Assembly (NCBI GenBank): GCA_964019425.1 | Contig: OZ025790.1 | Location: 868,001 to 932,000, forward strand | Direction of reading: 5' to 3' | Source: Flectonema sp. DT1601 | Taxonomy: Eukaryota; Euglenozoa; Diplonemea; Diplonemida; Diplonemidae | DNA: 64,000 nt | In this document: positions 1 through 13,162 of the stretch, piece by piece | Layout of the letters: every line of letters starts with the position of its first letter | Position numbering within the stretch: the first letter of the stretch is position 1 | Program-made: the position numbers and the translations under genes | The notes under the pieces: model-generated | The model's database searches: none | Seen by the model: the letters and a program-made list of their open reading frames with translations, nothing else | Told to the model about the DNA's origin: nothing

Positions 1-745
1 CATCCCCATCAGGGAGTTTTAAATTATCAAGATTTAACTTTTCTTCATAACCTGTAGACATTAGTATGGAATTACAGCGACTGGGGAAATAACGAAAAAA
101 AGTTGTGTTACGCATTGCGAAAAAATACAGAAAGCAATACCAACAAAACGAGCAAGAGATTGCCAAGGGGGATGTGGGAAACTGGCTTCTTCTTTTTTTT
201 TTTTTTTTTTCCCTCTCCGAGAAATAGCTTTAAAGCTTCACTGCCTCAAATCTGACGACTGTCTTCTAGTAGACGTGTGTAATAGCTTTCCTAAAATCGT
301 TTTTTTTTTTTTTTTTTTTCATCCACCGAAAGTAGTCATAAGATAAGCAAGTTCGTGTCCAGCCTTGTCAATAAAAACTAAAACGCGGTGCAGAATAACT
401 GCTCGGGTGATGCGAGCACGAATCTATTTTTTTTTTCCCCCTAATAAAAATGCAAAGTCCCTTCCCTGCCAACCACGGCATTTTTAAACTCAACTCAGAC
501 AGCAGAGCGGATTGTCACAGTGTCCCAAATAGAACAACTCGGAACGTAAATTCAGAAGTTGCTTTCCCACCGCGAACTGAGTAGTAATAAAGTACGATAG
601 GTAAAGGTAAGGAAATAAACATGCTATATTTACCACTAACTCCTGTTCCCTCTCAGGAAGTTCACTAGTAGTCAGGGGGTGGAGTGACCTACCGAGAACA
701 TTATTATTATCTTTCTCTTTTTTATTTTTGTTTCTTTTTTTTAAA
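1..745. other. Non-coding left edge, T-rich
   Basis: I see no credible reading frame here. T runs lie near 186-210 and 301-320. On the minus strand this would be the 3' flank of the cyclophilin gene and possibly the 5' flank of a gene beyond the window. Confidence 0.6.
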
Positions 746-1273
746 TTATTTTAAGATTTTCATCTTTCCCATGTGACCTAACTTCGGGAACTCCTCATCA
801 AGATACGGATTACCTTCTTGCTTAAGACGAGTAGCGTCAGGTTTGTTTTTAGCGTAACCGGAGAAGACATCTTGAACTGCTGAGAACCCTTTTATGACCT
901 TACCGAAAGGAGTGAAGCCTTGACTGTCTAGACTACTGTTATCAATCAAGTTTATGAATACTTGTGTACTTCTAGTGTCATCACCACGCCGTGCGAATGA
1001 TATAGTGCCTTTCTTATTGGATTGCTGCGGAGGATCATCTTTTATGGTATGCTGCCATTTCGCTTGCATTTTTTTATCCGCAGCTATCCCGAATTGAACA
1101 ATAAAGTCAGGTACTACTCTATGGAATCTGCAGTTATCAAAAAATCCATCTGAAACCATCTGCAGAAATCGCTCTGCCCCTATCGGAGACCAGTCTTCGT
1201 GAACCTCAATAACAACTTCCTCCATCGATGCTCCCTTTTCTCTATAGTATTCAAAGCAAACATTAATCGACAT
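746..1273 (-). CDS. Cyclophilin-type peptidyl-prolyl cis-trans isomerase
   Basis: This 175-residue protein is a single cyclophilin domain and should catalyse cis-trans isomerisation of prolyl bonds during folding. The core is clear: EVHEDWSPIGAERF near residue 24, then FHRVVPDFIVQFG, which matches the cyclophilin FHRxIPxFxxQ stretch that holds catalytic Arg, Phe and Gln, then STQVFIN and GFTPFGKV. The long insert between the catalytic stretch and the QSNKKGTISFARRG segment, and the EFPKLGHM end, resemble the divergent PPIases with an EGNxYLxxEFPKL tail seen in algae and protists rather than cyclophilin A. There is no signal peptide or membrane segment, so a cytosolic location is likely. The start is the first ATG of the frame and is preceded by an A-rich leader. 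It is the last gene of the minus-strand array in this window. Confidence 0.9.
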   Translation of the reverse strand: MSINVCFEYYREKGASMEEVVIEVHEDWSPIGAERFLQMVSDGFFDNCRFHRVVPDFIVQFGIAADKKMQAKWQHTIKDDPPQQSNKKGTISFARRGDDTRSTQVFINLIDNSSLDSQGFTPFGKVIKGFSAVQDVFSGYAKNKPDATRLKQEGNPYLDEEFPKLGHMGKMKILK

Positions 1274-1880
1274 ATTCTTTTTTTTTAAAAATCGTGTCTG
1301 GGTAAGGAGTCAAGTACTCAGAAAAAGAAACAAACAACAGCTGGTCAGTTAGAACAGTGAGGATGGATCTCTTTACGAGATATCGATTGGTGAGTAGACA
1401 GCTTGTTAATAAACCAATGACTTCCATATGTGGTGGTAGCCTGCATTAACATAAATAAAATACACAAATACGTCTGTACGAACATTACAACACTCCCATC
1501 TCCCAACAACAGGAAACAAGAAGAAGATACACAACAAGGAAAACGAGGCACAGCTCAACACACGGAAAAAGTCGAAACACTGAATGCAACACGATCCAGC
1601 ATTTCGAGAAAAAAAAGTTTAATTCAGTTTGTGTGTCATATAAACAACATGACACAGCGGAGAGGAAGAAACTGCTGCGTTCTGATTGTCTGGTCGAAAG
1701 CTACCAAGCAATTCAGCACAGCATACGAAGCTTACACAGTTAACAACTGGATTGCTACCAGACATATTCGTTGTCGGGAGAGCGTTTAAAATGGAACAAA
1801 TAGTGTTTTTTTTTCTCTTTACTGTTAATTTTTAAATTTTTCTTTTTTTTTTTTTTTCAGAGAGAGAAAAGTAATACTTT
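1274..1880. other. Intergenic spacer between cyclophilin and cathepsin
   Basis: The spacer is 607 bases with T-rich runs near 1806-1858. A plus-strand frame (1430-1789) and a minus-strand frame (1345-1551) have no protein-like features. On the minus strand it should hold the cathepsin 3' UTR and the cyclophilin leader. Confidence 0.5.
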
Positions 1881-4873
<2,993 letters not shown>

Positions 4874-6899
4874 TTATCCTTTTTTTGACATTTTTTTGTT
4901 CTGCAATAGTTGTTGCAAAACTCCAGACTTTTCTACAAACAGAGAACTATTGTTTTCAGGTACCTGAACTGATTGAAGTCCTTCGCAACCTATGAGAAAG
5001 CTCTCTCCGATATCAATCACACTATTAAGAACAGTGAGGTCAAGCGAAGTGATGGAAGAACAGTCTTGTAAGAACCATTTACCAATTTCAATGACACTAT
5101 TCAGACCAGAGAGGTCAAGCGTTGTGATGGAAGAACATGCTTGTAAGAAAGAATGCCCAATTGCAGTGACACTATTCAGACTAGAGAGGTCTAGCGTTGT
5201 GATTGAAGAACATTCCCGTAAGAACCGATGTCCAATACTTGTGACACTATTCAGACTTGAGAGGTCTAACGAAGTGACTGAAGAACATTCCCGTAAGAAC
5301 GAATGTCCAATACTTGTGACACTATTCAGACTAGAGAGGTCTAACGAAGTGATGGAATAGCCTGCTGAGAATAAATCTCCAATTTCAGTGACATTACTTA
5401 GACCAGAGAGGTCTAGCGAAGTGATAGAGTCACAAAGAAAAAAATTAACCAGTGTTTAGGGGTTTGAATCCCATGGATCCCGTCGCTCAGGCGGTCCGGT
5501 GGAGAACCGGGTAGGGCACTGTGAACGAGTTGCGGTCCAGGTGGCGTCGGAAGGCCACCGCACCAACAGATTTGTTTCTTCGCACAACAGTAGCTTGGAG
5601 ACCGTAAGAGACCCAAGGTGGTTCACAACCGCTCGAACAACTGCGTGTGAAGGAACAAGATTGAAAAGAAAAGAATATAAGAAAAGAAATGCCACACACA
5701 AAAAACGACGTAGTAAAGCAGAGAGGTAGGGGGAGGGATGGCCTCTTTCTCCACACATTGCATGGGAGCTCCCCGAGTAACTCGCGGGGCTGATACTGTT
5801 AATACATTTCAGGCGACCTGAACTTATAATCCCCCCATGCGTGAAAAGACTAAACGGGGGAAGTTTGAAGGAAATGGGGGTAAAGGGAAATCATGCCACT
5901 AAGGAAAAAATAAAAACCCGGTGGCCCCTGTGAGCTCTGGGTGCCTGAGTATCCCGAGCCGGATCACCTGACCTTCTGCTATGTTGTCCTTTTTTTTTTA
6001 AAGGTTAGGCTACCGGAAAATAAAACGGGGGTAAAAGAATACACAGCAACAACAATACGTCAGCACTCTAGTTACACACAAGGTGCATCCAGGCAACACC
6101 ACGAGGAGGCGCGCTGTCCGAGTTTCGTTACCCCAGTGATGGAAGAACATTCGTGCAAAAACTCATCTCCAATTTCAGTGACACTATTCATACCAGAGAG
6201 GTCAAGTGAAGTGATGGAATCACAGAAAGATAAGAACGAAATTCCCATTCTAGTGACACTATTCAGACCAGGGAGGTGAAGTACAGTGATGGAAGAACAG
6301 CCTGTCAAGAATAAATCTCCAATTTTTGTGACATTACTTAGACTAGAAAGGTCTAACGAAGTGATGGAACATTCGTACAAGAACTCATCTCCAATTGATG
6401 TGAGACTATGCAGCCCAGAGAGGTCAAGCGAAGTGAGTGAAGAATTTTCTTTTAAGAATGAGTCTTCGATGGCTTGGACTTCAGAATTTGAATTGCGGAA
6501 CGAAACCCGTTCGACTATTGGAGGTATCAATCCTTTCTCAAGTTTGAGGACATTGTTCTCTAAGAATGTGGGAGTGTCCAGAAAGAGACATTCTTCTTCG
6601 TCACCAGCCAGCCTGCGAAGCAGCTCCTCTCGCTTTGTTTCATCCACAAACCAGCTTTTACCAAATAAACGAAATCATTTCTTCCCCACCTCCAGCTCGC
6701 TGTTGGACCCCACTCCATGAACAGCCAGACGCTTAGTTTCACAAAGAAGCTCTCCAGCGAACGACAGTTCGACTTCCTCCGCATCGATGCCCCACTCCTC
6801 AGCCGCCGCAGTCAACACGTCGCTCACGAGTGAATCTGCAACAGCTGTGAATGACACCGCGGGAAGTCCCAAATCCGGACACGACACAGAAACTTGCAT
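4874..6899 (-). pseudogene. Ubiquitin-like/LRR protein, copy 1, broken
   Basis: This is a tandem paralogue of the gene at 7051-8517. The start is placed at the ATG at 6899, just behind an acceptor at 6915-6917. The ubiquitin-like N-terminus is intact to VGKK. There the next codon is TGA where the paralogue has CGA, so translation would stop after about 74 residues. The frame then continues through the linker and several 23-residue leucine-rich repeats until an unrelated block at about 5440-6133 interrupts it. More repeats and a recognisable C-terminal end follow to the stop at 4874-4876. Two independent lesions make a functional full-length product unlikely. The rest of the copy is well preserved, so the damage looks recent. 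Confidence 0.8.
5440..6133. mobile_element. Insert of about 694 bp in LRR copy 1, related to the cathepsin insert
   Basis: The leucine-rich-repeat pattern stops at about 6133 and resumes at about 5440. Blocks collinear with the cathepsin insert are: 5485-5545 with 2758-2817 (both end GCGGTCCAGGT), 5909-5921 with 3274-3287 (AATAAAAACCCGG), and 6009-6025 with 3385-3402 (GCTACCGG then AAAATAAAA). A strong hairpin lies near 5766-5792. At 5461-5471 GGTTTGAATCC matches a polymerase III B box at 10 of 11 positions. The borders are uncertain because the host gene is itself repetitive. I find no perfect direct repeat at the ends. Confidence 0.55.
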
Positions 6900-7050
6900 T
6901 GTGTTGAGGAATGGCTGAAGTGGAGATAAGATAAGAATAGCTAGCGCGCTGTACGCCATGTCGAAGAACCAAATAATACACCTCAGCCGCTAACAAAACT
7001 AACACATGTTATGAAGTACTGCAGTTGTTCTCGTCATCCATATCCTTTTA

Positions 7051-8517
7051 TTATCCTTTTTTTGACATTTTCTTGTTCAGCAATAGTTGTTGCAAAACTT
7101 TAGATTTTTCCACAAACAGAGAACTATTGTCTGCAGGTACCTGAACTGATTGAAGTCCTTCGCAACCTTCGAGAAAGCTCTCTCCGATATCAATCACACT
7201 ATTAAGAACAGTGAGATCTAACGAAGTGATGGAAGAACAGTTTTCCAAGAAAAAACTTCTAATTTCAGTGAGACTATTCAGACCAGAAAGGTCAAGTGAA
7301 GTGATGGAAGAACATTCAACTAAGAACGCTTGTCCAATTCTAGTGACACTATTCAGACCAGAGAAGTCTAATGAAGTGATGGAAGAAGACGTTGCTAAGA
7401 ACGAATGTCCAATACATGTGACACTATTCAGACCAGAGAAGTCTAACGAAGTAATAGAAAAACAGTATACTAAGAACGAGTGTCCTATTTCAGTGACACT
7501 ATTCAGACCAGAGAGGTCCAACGAAGTGATGGAAGAACAGTTTTCCAAGAAAGAACTTCCAATCGCAGTGAGACTATTCAGACCAGAGAGGTCAACTGAA
7601 GCGATGGAAAAACAGTTTGTTAAAAACGAATGTCCAATACTTGTGACACTATTCAGACCAGATAGATCTAACGAAGTGATAGAAGAACAGTCTTCTAAGA
7701 AAGAATGTCCAATCTCAGTGACGCTATTCAGACCAGAGAGGACAAGCGAAGTAATAGAAAGACATTCTTCTAAAAAAGAACTTCCAATTGCAGTGACACT
7801 ATTCAGACCAGAGAGTTCTAACGTGGTGATGGAAAAACAGCGTGATAAGAACCGACTTCCAATTTCAGTGACACTATTCAGACCAGAGAGGTCTAACGAA
7901 GTGATGGAAGAACATTCCCGTAAGAACGAATGTCCAATTTCAGTGACACTATTCATACCAGAGAGGTCAAGCGAAGTGATGGAAAAACATTGATACAAGA
8001 ACATATCTTCAATTCCAGTGACACTATTCAGACAAGAGAGGTCAAGTGGAGTAAGTGAAGGATTTTCTTTTAAGAATGAGTCTTCGATGGCTTGGACTTC
8101 AGAATTTGAATTGCGGAACGAAACCCGTTTTACTATTGGAGGTATCAATCCTTTCTCAAGTTTGAGGATATTGTTCTCTAAGAATGTGGGAGTGTCCAGA
8201 AAGAGACATTCTTCTTCGTCACCAGCCAGCCTGCGAAGCAGCTCCTCTCGCTTTGTTTCATCTACAAACCAGCTTTTATCAAATAAACGAAATCGTTTCT
8301 TCCCCACCTCCAGCTCGCTGTTGGGCCCCACTCCATGAACAGCCAGACGCTTAGTTTCACAAAGAAGCTCTCCAGCGAACGACAGTTCGACTTCCTCCGC
8401 ATCGATGCCCCACTCCTCAGCCGCCGCAGTCAACACGTCGCTCACGAGTGAATCAGCAACAGCTGTGAATGACACCGCGGGAAGTCCCAAATCCGGACAC
8501 GACACAGAAACTTGCAT
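7051..8517 (-). CDS. Ubiquitin-like domain plus leucine-rich-repeat protein, copy 2
   Basis: The intact copy encodes 488 residues from the ATG at 8517. I prefer this start to an upstream ATG at 8577 because a pyrimidine tract and acceptor AG (8533-8535) fall between them. Residues 1 to about 74 look like a ubiquitin-like fold: a beta strand MQVSVSCPDLG, a helix VSDVLTAAAEEWG, then ELSFAGELL matching the RLIFAGKQL region of ubiquitin. There is no terminal di-glycine, so it is a domain and not a processed modifier. A charged linker containing DETKREELLRRLAGDEEE follows. About a dozen near-identical 23-residue repeats of the form ITSLDLSGLNSVTEIG plus FL come next, and the end is basic. Such LRR arrays usually bind proteins. 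The near identity of the repeats suggests ongoing homogenisation. The substrate is unknown. Confidence 0.8.
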   Translation of the reverse strand: MQVSVSCPDLGLPAVSFTAVADSLVSDVLTAAAEEWGIDAEEVELSFAGELLCETKRLAVHGVGPNSELEVGKKRFRLFDKSWFVDETKREELLRRLAGDEEECLFLDTPTFLENNILKLEKGLIPPIVKRVSFRNSNSEVQAIEDSFLKENPSLTPLDLSCLNSVTGIEDMFLYQCFSITSLDLSGMNSVTEIGHSFLRECSSITSLDLSGLNSVTEIGSRFLSRCFSITTLELSGLNSVTAIGSSFLEECLSITSLVLSGLNSVTEIGHSFLEDCSSITSLDLSGLNSVTSIGHSFLTNCFSIASVDLSGLNSLTAIGSSFLENCSSITSLDLSGLNSVTEIGHSFLVYCFSITSLDFSGLNSVTCIGHSFLATSSSITSLDFSGLNSVTRIGQAFLVECSSITSLDLSGLNSLTEIRSFFLENCSSITSLDLTVLNSVIDIGESFLEGCEGLQSVQVPADNSSLFVEKSKVLQQLLLNKKMSKKG

Positions 8518-8532
8518 TGTGTTGAGGAATGG

Positions 8533-8535
8533 CTG
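8533..8535 (-). promoter_or_regulatory. Trans-splice acceptor deciding the LRR copy 2 start
   Basis: TCTTATCTCCACTTCAG lies 15 bases before the ATG at 8517 and excludes the in-frame ATG at 8577. The same site occurs in copy 1 at 6915-6917. Confidence 0.65.
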
Positions 8536-9348
8536 AAGTGGAGATAAGATAAGAATAGCTAGCGCGCTGTACGCCATGTCGAAGAATCAAATAATACACC
8601 TCAGCCGCTAACAAAACTGACTCAACAACTCAGAATCATCTTCAGCATTCATCCCGACATATTTTTACCTTTAACTTAGTTCCTTGCCACCCTTTAATTG
8701 AGACGAACTCTCAAAGAAATTAAAACTACAGCTACCAGAGTACAAGAATTCAACAAGTCTTATATCTCAATAACCTGCACTCCTCATATCATTTACTGAG
8801 GGGAGGAGGCTGCTGTAGAAGTGTTGTCGTTCACTCTATTCCAGACCTGTAGCTCTTTAGAGAAAAAGAAATATAAATACGAAAAGGGTGAACGCAGAAC
8901 AATAATCTCACCAATCACGTTTTGGCCACCAAAAGACATCAATCATACAATAATAGAAAGCTATTTGTACCTCTCCATGTTATATTGTCATGCCTGTATT
9001 TTTTTCTGTTCTTTTTTGTATTAACTAACCTTCAACGGAGAGCAAGAACATTTAAAAGCCGTAATGTTCTCTCAAAAGTGCTCAAACGGATCGTAAGGTG
9101 AGAACTAAATTTAAATCATAATCATCATCACTATGTACTAATTCCTTTTTTTTTTTTTTTTTTTTTTTTATTTACGAAGCTTAGGAGTCAAAAGTCAGGA
9201 AAAGCTCAACAGGGGTAACAGTTATATCGCTACCAGCCAACCTTGAGACTCTCTCAGACGATAAGAGACGTAGAATAACCTGGAACAAATGACATCTTAA
9301 ACCCACCGCAATGCTCATTTAAATAAATTAAACGAGGGCAACTTAGTT

Positions 9349-9546
9349 AGTATCAATAATTTTAGAACTGAAAAAGTGAAAATAAGAAAAGCAGAGATTA
9401 GTAAAAGAAAAGTATTCATTTCTGCAGTTTCCTAACATCAAAGGGTAATAGAATATGTAGTTTCAGGAGCCTTAATCTTATACTACTCGTCCCTTTTTAG
9501 GACTTCAATCAGTAAGTTCTAAGGGCTTCATTCCATGTTGAAGTTG
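9349..9546. repeat. Dispersed repeat family R1, copy a
   Basis: Close copies lie at 37161-37287 and 45729-45930. The most conserved core reads AAGTATTCATTTCTGCAGTT, followed by a CATCAAAGGG segment. No coding capacity is seen. Confidence 0.8.
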
Positions 9547-9575
9547 CTATCGTTCTAAGATAAAGGCAACTTAGT

Positions 9576-9812
9576 TAGTATTAATAATTATCAGTCAATC
9601 AAAAAAAGGCAAAATTTCGTAGGATAACAAACAAGTTGGTTTCGGGCTAAGATTAAAAACAATCTTTCTTCGGACCATTCCCCTTACCCAGCCCTCTTCA
9701 TCGAAGAAAGCAAGGGGACACTGCGGTGTCAGGCCTGTCCTACTCATTTTGCCCTTAGGGACCACGTCAACACGGTTATTTCTTTTACCAGTCCCCTTAT
9801 ATAAATATCAGT
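9576..9812. repeat. Dispersed repeat family R2, copy a
   Basis: Almost identical to 36540-36792. Shared landmarks are AACAAGTTGGTTTCGGGCTA, GGACCATTCCCCTTACCCAG and CACTGCGGTGTCAGGCCTGT. No coding capacity is seen. Confidence 0.85.
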
Positions 9813-9852
9813 CAAAACAAGTAATGGTTTACTTTTACGGGATAAAACGGGG

Positions 9853-9920
9853 GTTAACTGTCCGAGTTTGTACGTAAAATACAAATGTATTGTATCATAA
9901 ACAACATAACGATAATTTAG
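9853..9920. repeat. Dispersed repeat family R5, copy a
   Basis: Shares TTAACTGTCCGAGTTTGTAC and a following ATGTATTGTATCATAAACAA segment with 10829-10893. It is more distantly similar to 60465-60525. Confidence 0.75.
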
Positions 9921-10007
9921 TTCTGAGATAAAACGTGGAGGGGGGAAATTCTTTTTTTTCAGTTTTATGATATTTTGGCAATCGGTGGCCATCTTCACTT
10001 TTTATTT

Positions 10008-10108
10008 CACACTTTTTGTTTTGCGTGTGGCGCAACAGGAAATAAAGGACTGGGTTAGTTACGCTATCAGGATTCTCTTTCTACCGAACAATGGGGTTGC
10101 AGGTACAC
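10008..10108. repeat. Dispersed repeat family R6, copy a
   Basis: Matches 37597-37708 through GGTTAGTTACG and then GATTCTCTTTCTACCGAACA. Confidence 0.7.
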
Positions 10109-10779
10109 AAAAGAAACCAATAAAAATCTGACCGGGCTTGGACCATTTTCAAAAAATGGGTGCCCCCCGCTGCATTCAATATCACTATCTGAAAACCACA
10201 CATTTTCCTGCAGTTTTCTTTTTTCCCCCCTCTTTTCAAAAGGTACCTCCTCGTTTGTGAAACTACCCAGAGGGCACCGCGACTCCTATAACCTAGTAAT
10301 TAGATATGTATGAGTGCTGGGGTAACAGGACCCAATCCATCGATATTTAATGGAAACAGCACTATGTTAAAACGGTGTAAAAATTAAAGCAAATATTGAA
10401 AAAAAAGAAGAAGAAGAAGAAAAAAAAAGCGAGAAAAAGCAAAAGCAATCTGCAATTTCATATATAACAGGAAAAAAATAGACTTGGCAAGGTCAATTTG
10501 TGTAAGAAAAGAACTGCTATCGTAGTAGTTTAAAATAGGGAAAAATAGAGAACAAAGATCGGGATTTTAAACCATTAGAAGCACATATAAAACAATCGTA
10601 ACCGACACGACAAATAATGAGAGATAAATAGCTCTGGCTAAAAGAAAAAAAAAATTTTTAAAAAAAAAAAAGGCGTAATAAAGCACAAACAAAAAAAAAA
10701 AAAAAAAAAAAAGGAAACTATAATAATCCTGTATAGGCAACGTGCGTCTTTTTTGAAATAACGTGTACAAAAAACTTAC

Positions 10780-10812
<33 letters not shown>

Positions 10813-10828
10813 TCAAGTGCATTTGGAG

Positions 10829-10893
10829 GGTTAACTGTTCGATTTTGTACGTAAAATATAAATGTATTGTATCATAAACAACATAACGATAAC
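10829..10893. repeat. Dispersed repeat family R5, copy b
   Basis: Nearly identical to copy a, about 0.9 kb away in the same orientation. Confidence 0.75.
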
Positions 10894-11108
10894 TTTAACA
10901 TTAATTTTAGATACGGTGACTAAGGTAACGTTAGTGTAGGCATTTGACTTGTTAGGGGGGAAAAAAAAAAAGGAAAAAAAAAGAAGAAAAAAAAAAGCAA
11001 AATGGCCTTTTCTCTAGAATTTCCCGTTTTAAAACAACAAAAGAAAATAAAACCACCTTGTCGACAAAACATATATAACCAAAAACAAAACGGATAAAAA
11101 AAAATTCC

Positions 11109-12266
11109 CTACTGAGAAGAGGCCTTATCAAGATACTCAACTATTTGAACGAACGATGGTCTCTTTTTTGGATCGTGTTCCCAGCACATTTCTATAAGGT
11201 TTGCTATGTCAACGTGAGTAACATCGTCGATAGAAGGCCGATAGCCGTTTATGATGTCTCTTTTGATACTTTCTTGGAGTGCTAGTTGATCCTGATCCGG
11301 AATTGAACCTGAAGAGTACGGAAGTTTTAATGTTGATAACTCAAAGAGAATCATTGAGAACGAATAAACGTCTACAGGCTTACCATAAATTCCATCTGAA
11401 GACCACAATTCCGGTGCCATCCAATCAAACGTCCCGACACCTCTTGTCATTGATACCTCTGTTGGTGGTAAAGACCATAACTCCCACCACTCAACGTCAT
11501 CATCTTCATATGGGATGGACATCATTTTTGCTGATCCGAAATCGATAATTCTAACACTGTAGTTGTTGTCTTCGTCTACGATTACATTCATACTTTTCAA
11601 ATCTCTGTGTATCAATCCAACCTTATGCATATGTTTAACAGCAGATGCTATTTGAGTAGCGATTCTCAATTGCACTGCGAGTGGCAAAACCTTCGTTTGT
11701 TTTTTACAAAAATTGTGGAGAGGCTCACCCTTGGCATAGCCATAAACCAAGACCAACCATTTAGGGAATTTCATATAAACACCTACAAGGTTAATTATGT
11801 TGGGATGTGAATCAACAATACTGAGGCATCTGACTTCTGAGCAAAATGGAGCTGCTGTTTTGAATTGACAACACTTGACAGTGACATCAATACTGTTAGA
11901 ATATGATCCTCGATATGTTGGAGCATGTAGTCCTGTACCAAGTCTTATCATTCCAGTTAAGTTGAATTTACCTTCAACCTTAGGAGGTCTAATATCACTG
12001 CACAATGATGGTCCGAGAGAGTCTGCAGGAAGCATAAAATGAGCTAATACTGATTTAACATCTTCAAATTCTTTTTTTCCTTTTACTCTCTTTGTGTGTC
12101 GTGTTCGCAGTAAGGCCACAATCATACCTACTACGGCAAGGCCTTCTGCAAGTGGTGGAGGAGACGTTGAGTCCGTAGTGTACCTCCATTCATCCATTAA
12201 TTTTTTGTACACCTTTTTTTTTTTTTTTGAGAATTTATTATTTTTTATCGCATTGAGGAAACCCAT
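11109..12266 (-). CDS. TKL-like protein kinase
   Basis: This 385-residue protein starts at the ATG at 12266 (MGFLNAIKNN). The frame is open further upstream, but that part translates poly(A) leader as lysine runs. A short basic N-terminus and a weakly hydrophobic stretch (LAVVGMIVALL) precede a C-terminal kinase domain. The domain has a relaxed glycine loop (GTGLHAPTYRG), a likely ATP-anchoring Lys in VTVKCC, the catalytic HRDLKSMNV, the metal-binding DFGSAK, and the activation-segment end GTFDWMAPEL with VDVYSFSMILFEL. These features fit the tyrosine-kinase-like (TKL) serine/threonine group. An acidic insert (YEDDDVEWWELW) lies in the activation loop. The hydrophobic stretch could anchor the protein to a membrane. 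The substrate is unknown. Confidence 0.85.
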   Translation of the reverse strand: MGFLNAIKNNKFSKKKKKVYKKLMDEWRYTTDSTSPPPLAEGLAVVGMIVALLRTRHTKRVKGKKEFEDVKSVLAHFMLPADSLGPSLCSDIRPPKVEGKFNLTGMIRLGTGLHAPTYRGSYSNSIDVTVKCCQFKTAAPFCSEVRCLSIVDSHPNIINLVGVYMKFPKWLVLVYGYAKGEPLHNFCKKQTKVLPLAVQLRIATQIASAVKHMHKVGLIHRDLKSMNVIVDEDNNYSVRIIDFGSAKMMSIPYEDDDVEWWELWSLPPTEVSMTRGVGTFDWMAPELWSSDGIYGKPVDVYSFSMILFELSTLKLPYSSGSIPDQDQLALQESIKRDIINGYRPSIDDVTHVDIANLIEMCWEHDPKKRPSFVQIVEYLDKASSQ

Positions 12267-12617
12267 CTTCTCTGCTTTTTTTTTTTTTTTTATTTTTTTT
12301 TTTTTTCCCCCCTCGCCACTCACATTCCCGACACTAACGACATAACTCTCGGTAACTGAGAGGTGGGTGGATAAGTAAGTGTAACAAAATGTTACATAAA
12401 ATACCACAACGCAATATCCTACCGTTCGATTTTTAAAGAGAGACAAAAGAAGAGGCAATATACTCACCCCCACCCGAATATGTCTTAAGGCGACCATACA
12501 AGGGGTGTCGCAACATGGATTCGGAGAGGGAGATAAGCAGCTTCATAAAACAGAAATAATACAAAAAATATAGGCAAAAAACTTTTTTTTTTTTTTTTTG
12601 TGAAAGTGCAAAAGGAC

Positions 12618-13093
12618 TTAATGAATCCCCCAAGAGTTGGAATCGTATTCAGCCTCGTCGTCTTCGTCCTCATCTTCTCCATCTTGGGGAGGTAAGTTAA
12701 CACCTTGCTCTCTCAGTCGTCGGATGGCCTTCGGTGATAAAGCCGATATATCATTCTTCTTCTGCAGAGTAACGACATTTAGTAGCCACTGGTTGAGTTC
12801 TCTGCTGAACTGTTTTTTTTTTATTATTTGTCAGAATTCCATTTGAGAAAATTAGTTGACTTTAAAAGTGTATTCTATAGATAACTTGCCTACTGTTGTA
12901 TACGCTACTCACACGTCAGGCTACATAGGAAACATTGTCACCAGCCTGGAAGACGTTGTATGTTTTGCCCATCAGGTTTATTCATCACTTTTCCGTGATG
13001 GCGGTTACTCATACTCTAAATAACCTTTTGTGCTAAACTCGCTGAAGAAATTGGTGAGTCGACCAACACGTCATTGCGTTCGACTTCTTCCAT
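12618..13093 (-). CDS. Small acidic-tailed protein, probably two exons
   Basis: The 3' exon (12809 to 12618) encodes 63 residues with clear protein character: FSRELNQWLLNVV, then a basic helix, then the acidic run GEDEDEDDEAEY and a stop. A splice acceptor AAAACAG immediately precedes it. Upstream, the ATG at 13093 opens a 23-codon stretch (MEEVERNDVL to AQK) that ends at a possible GT donor at 13024. Both exons are in phase 0, so joining them gives an 86-residue protein. The donor (GTTATT) is weak, and an additional small exon near 12900-12980 cannot be excluded. I do not recognise the family. It is slightly reminiscent of small acidic subunits such as APC15, but not enough to claim this. 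Confidence 0.4.
12810..13024 (-). other. Candidate cis-intron (215 bp)
   Basis: The proposed intron runs from a GTTATT donor to an AAAACAG acceptor and preserves phase 0. The acceptor side is more convincing than the donor. Confidence 0.35.
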
Positions 13094-13162
13094 ACAACAA
13101 CATCATCGGGAAGAACTAAAACATGTGGTAATGGACAAGGCGACAAACAACGTGAAGGGAGT

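Larger units (their letters stand above)
8621..11108. other. Gene-free island with dispersed repeats
   Basis: There is no convincing gene in about 2.5 kb. It contains copies of five repeat families listed separately, and A runs near 10697-10711 and 10790-10812. The minus-strand frame at 9744-9998 runs through repeat sequence and is not believed. Confidence 0.65.

Noticed and set aside
7211-7993. 260-codon plus-strand frame of repeated RSNEVMEEQ-like units
   Set aside because: It is the mirror of the minus-strand leucine-rich repeats. The periodicity comes from the 69-base LRR unit.
7200-8040. Regular 69-base DNA repeats resembling a CRISPR-like array
   Set aside because: The repeats are coding LRR units without unique spacers between identical repeats, in a eukaryotic gene.
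12267-12497. N-terminal extension of the kinase with lysine runs
   Set aside because: It is translated poly(A) leader. The ATG at 12266 begins normal protein sequence.
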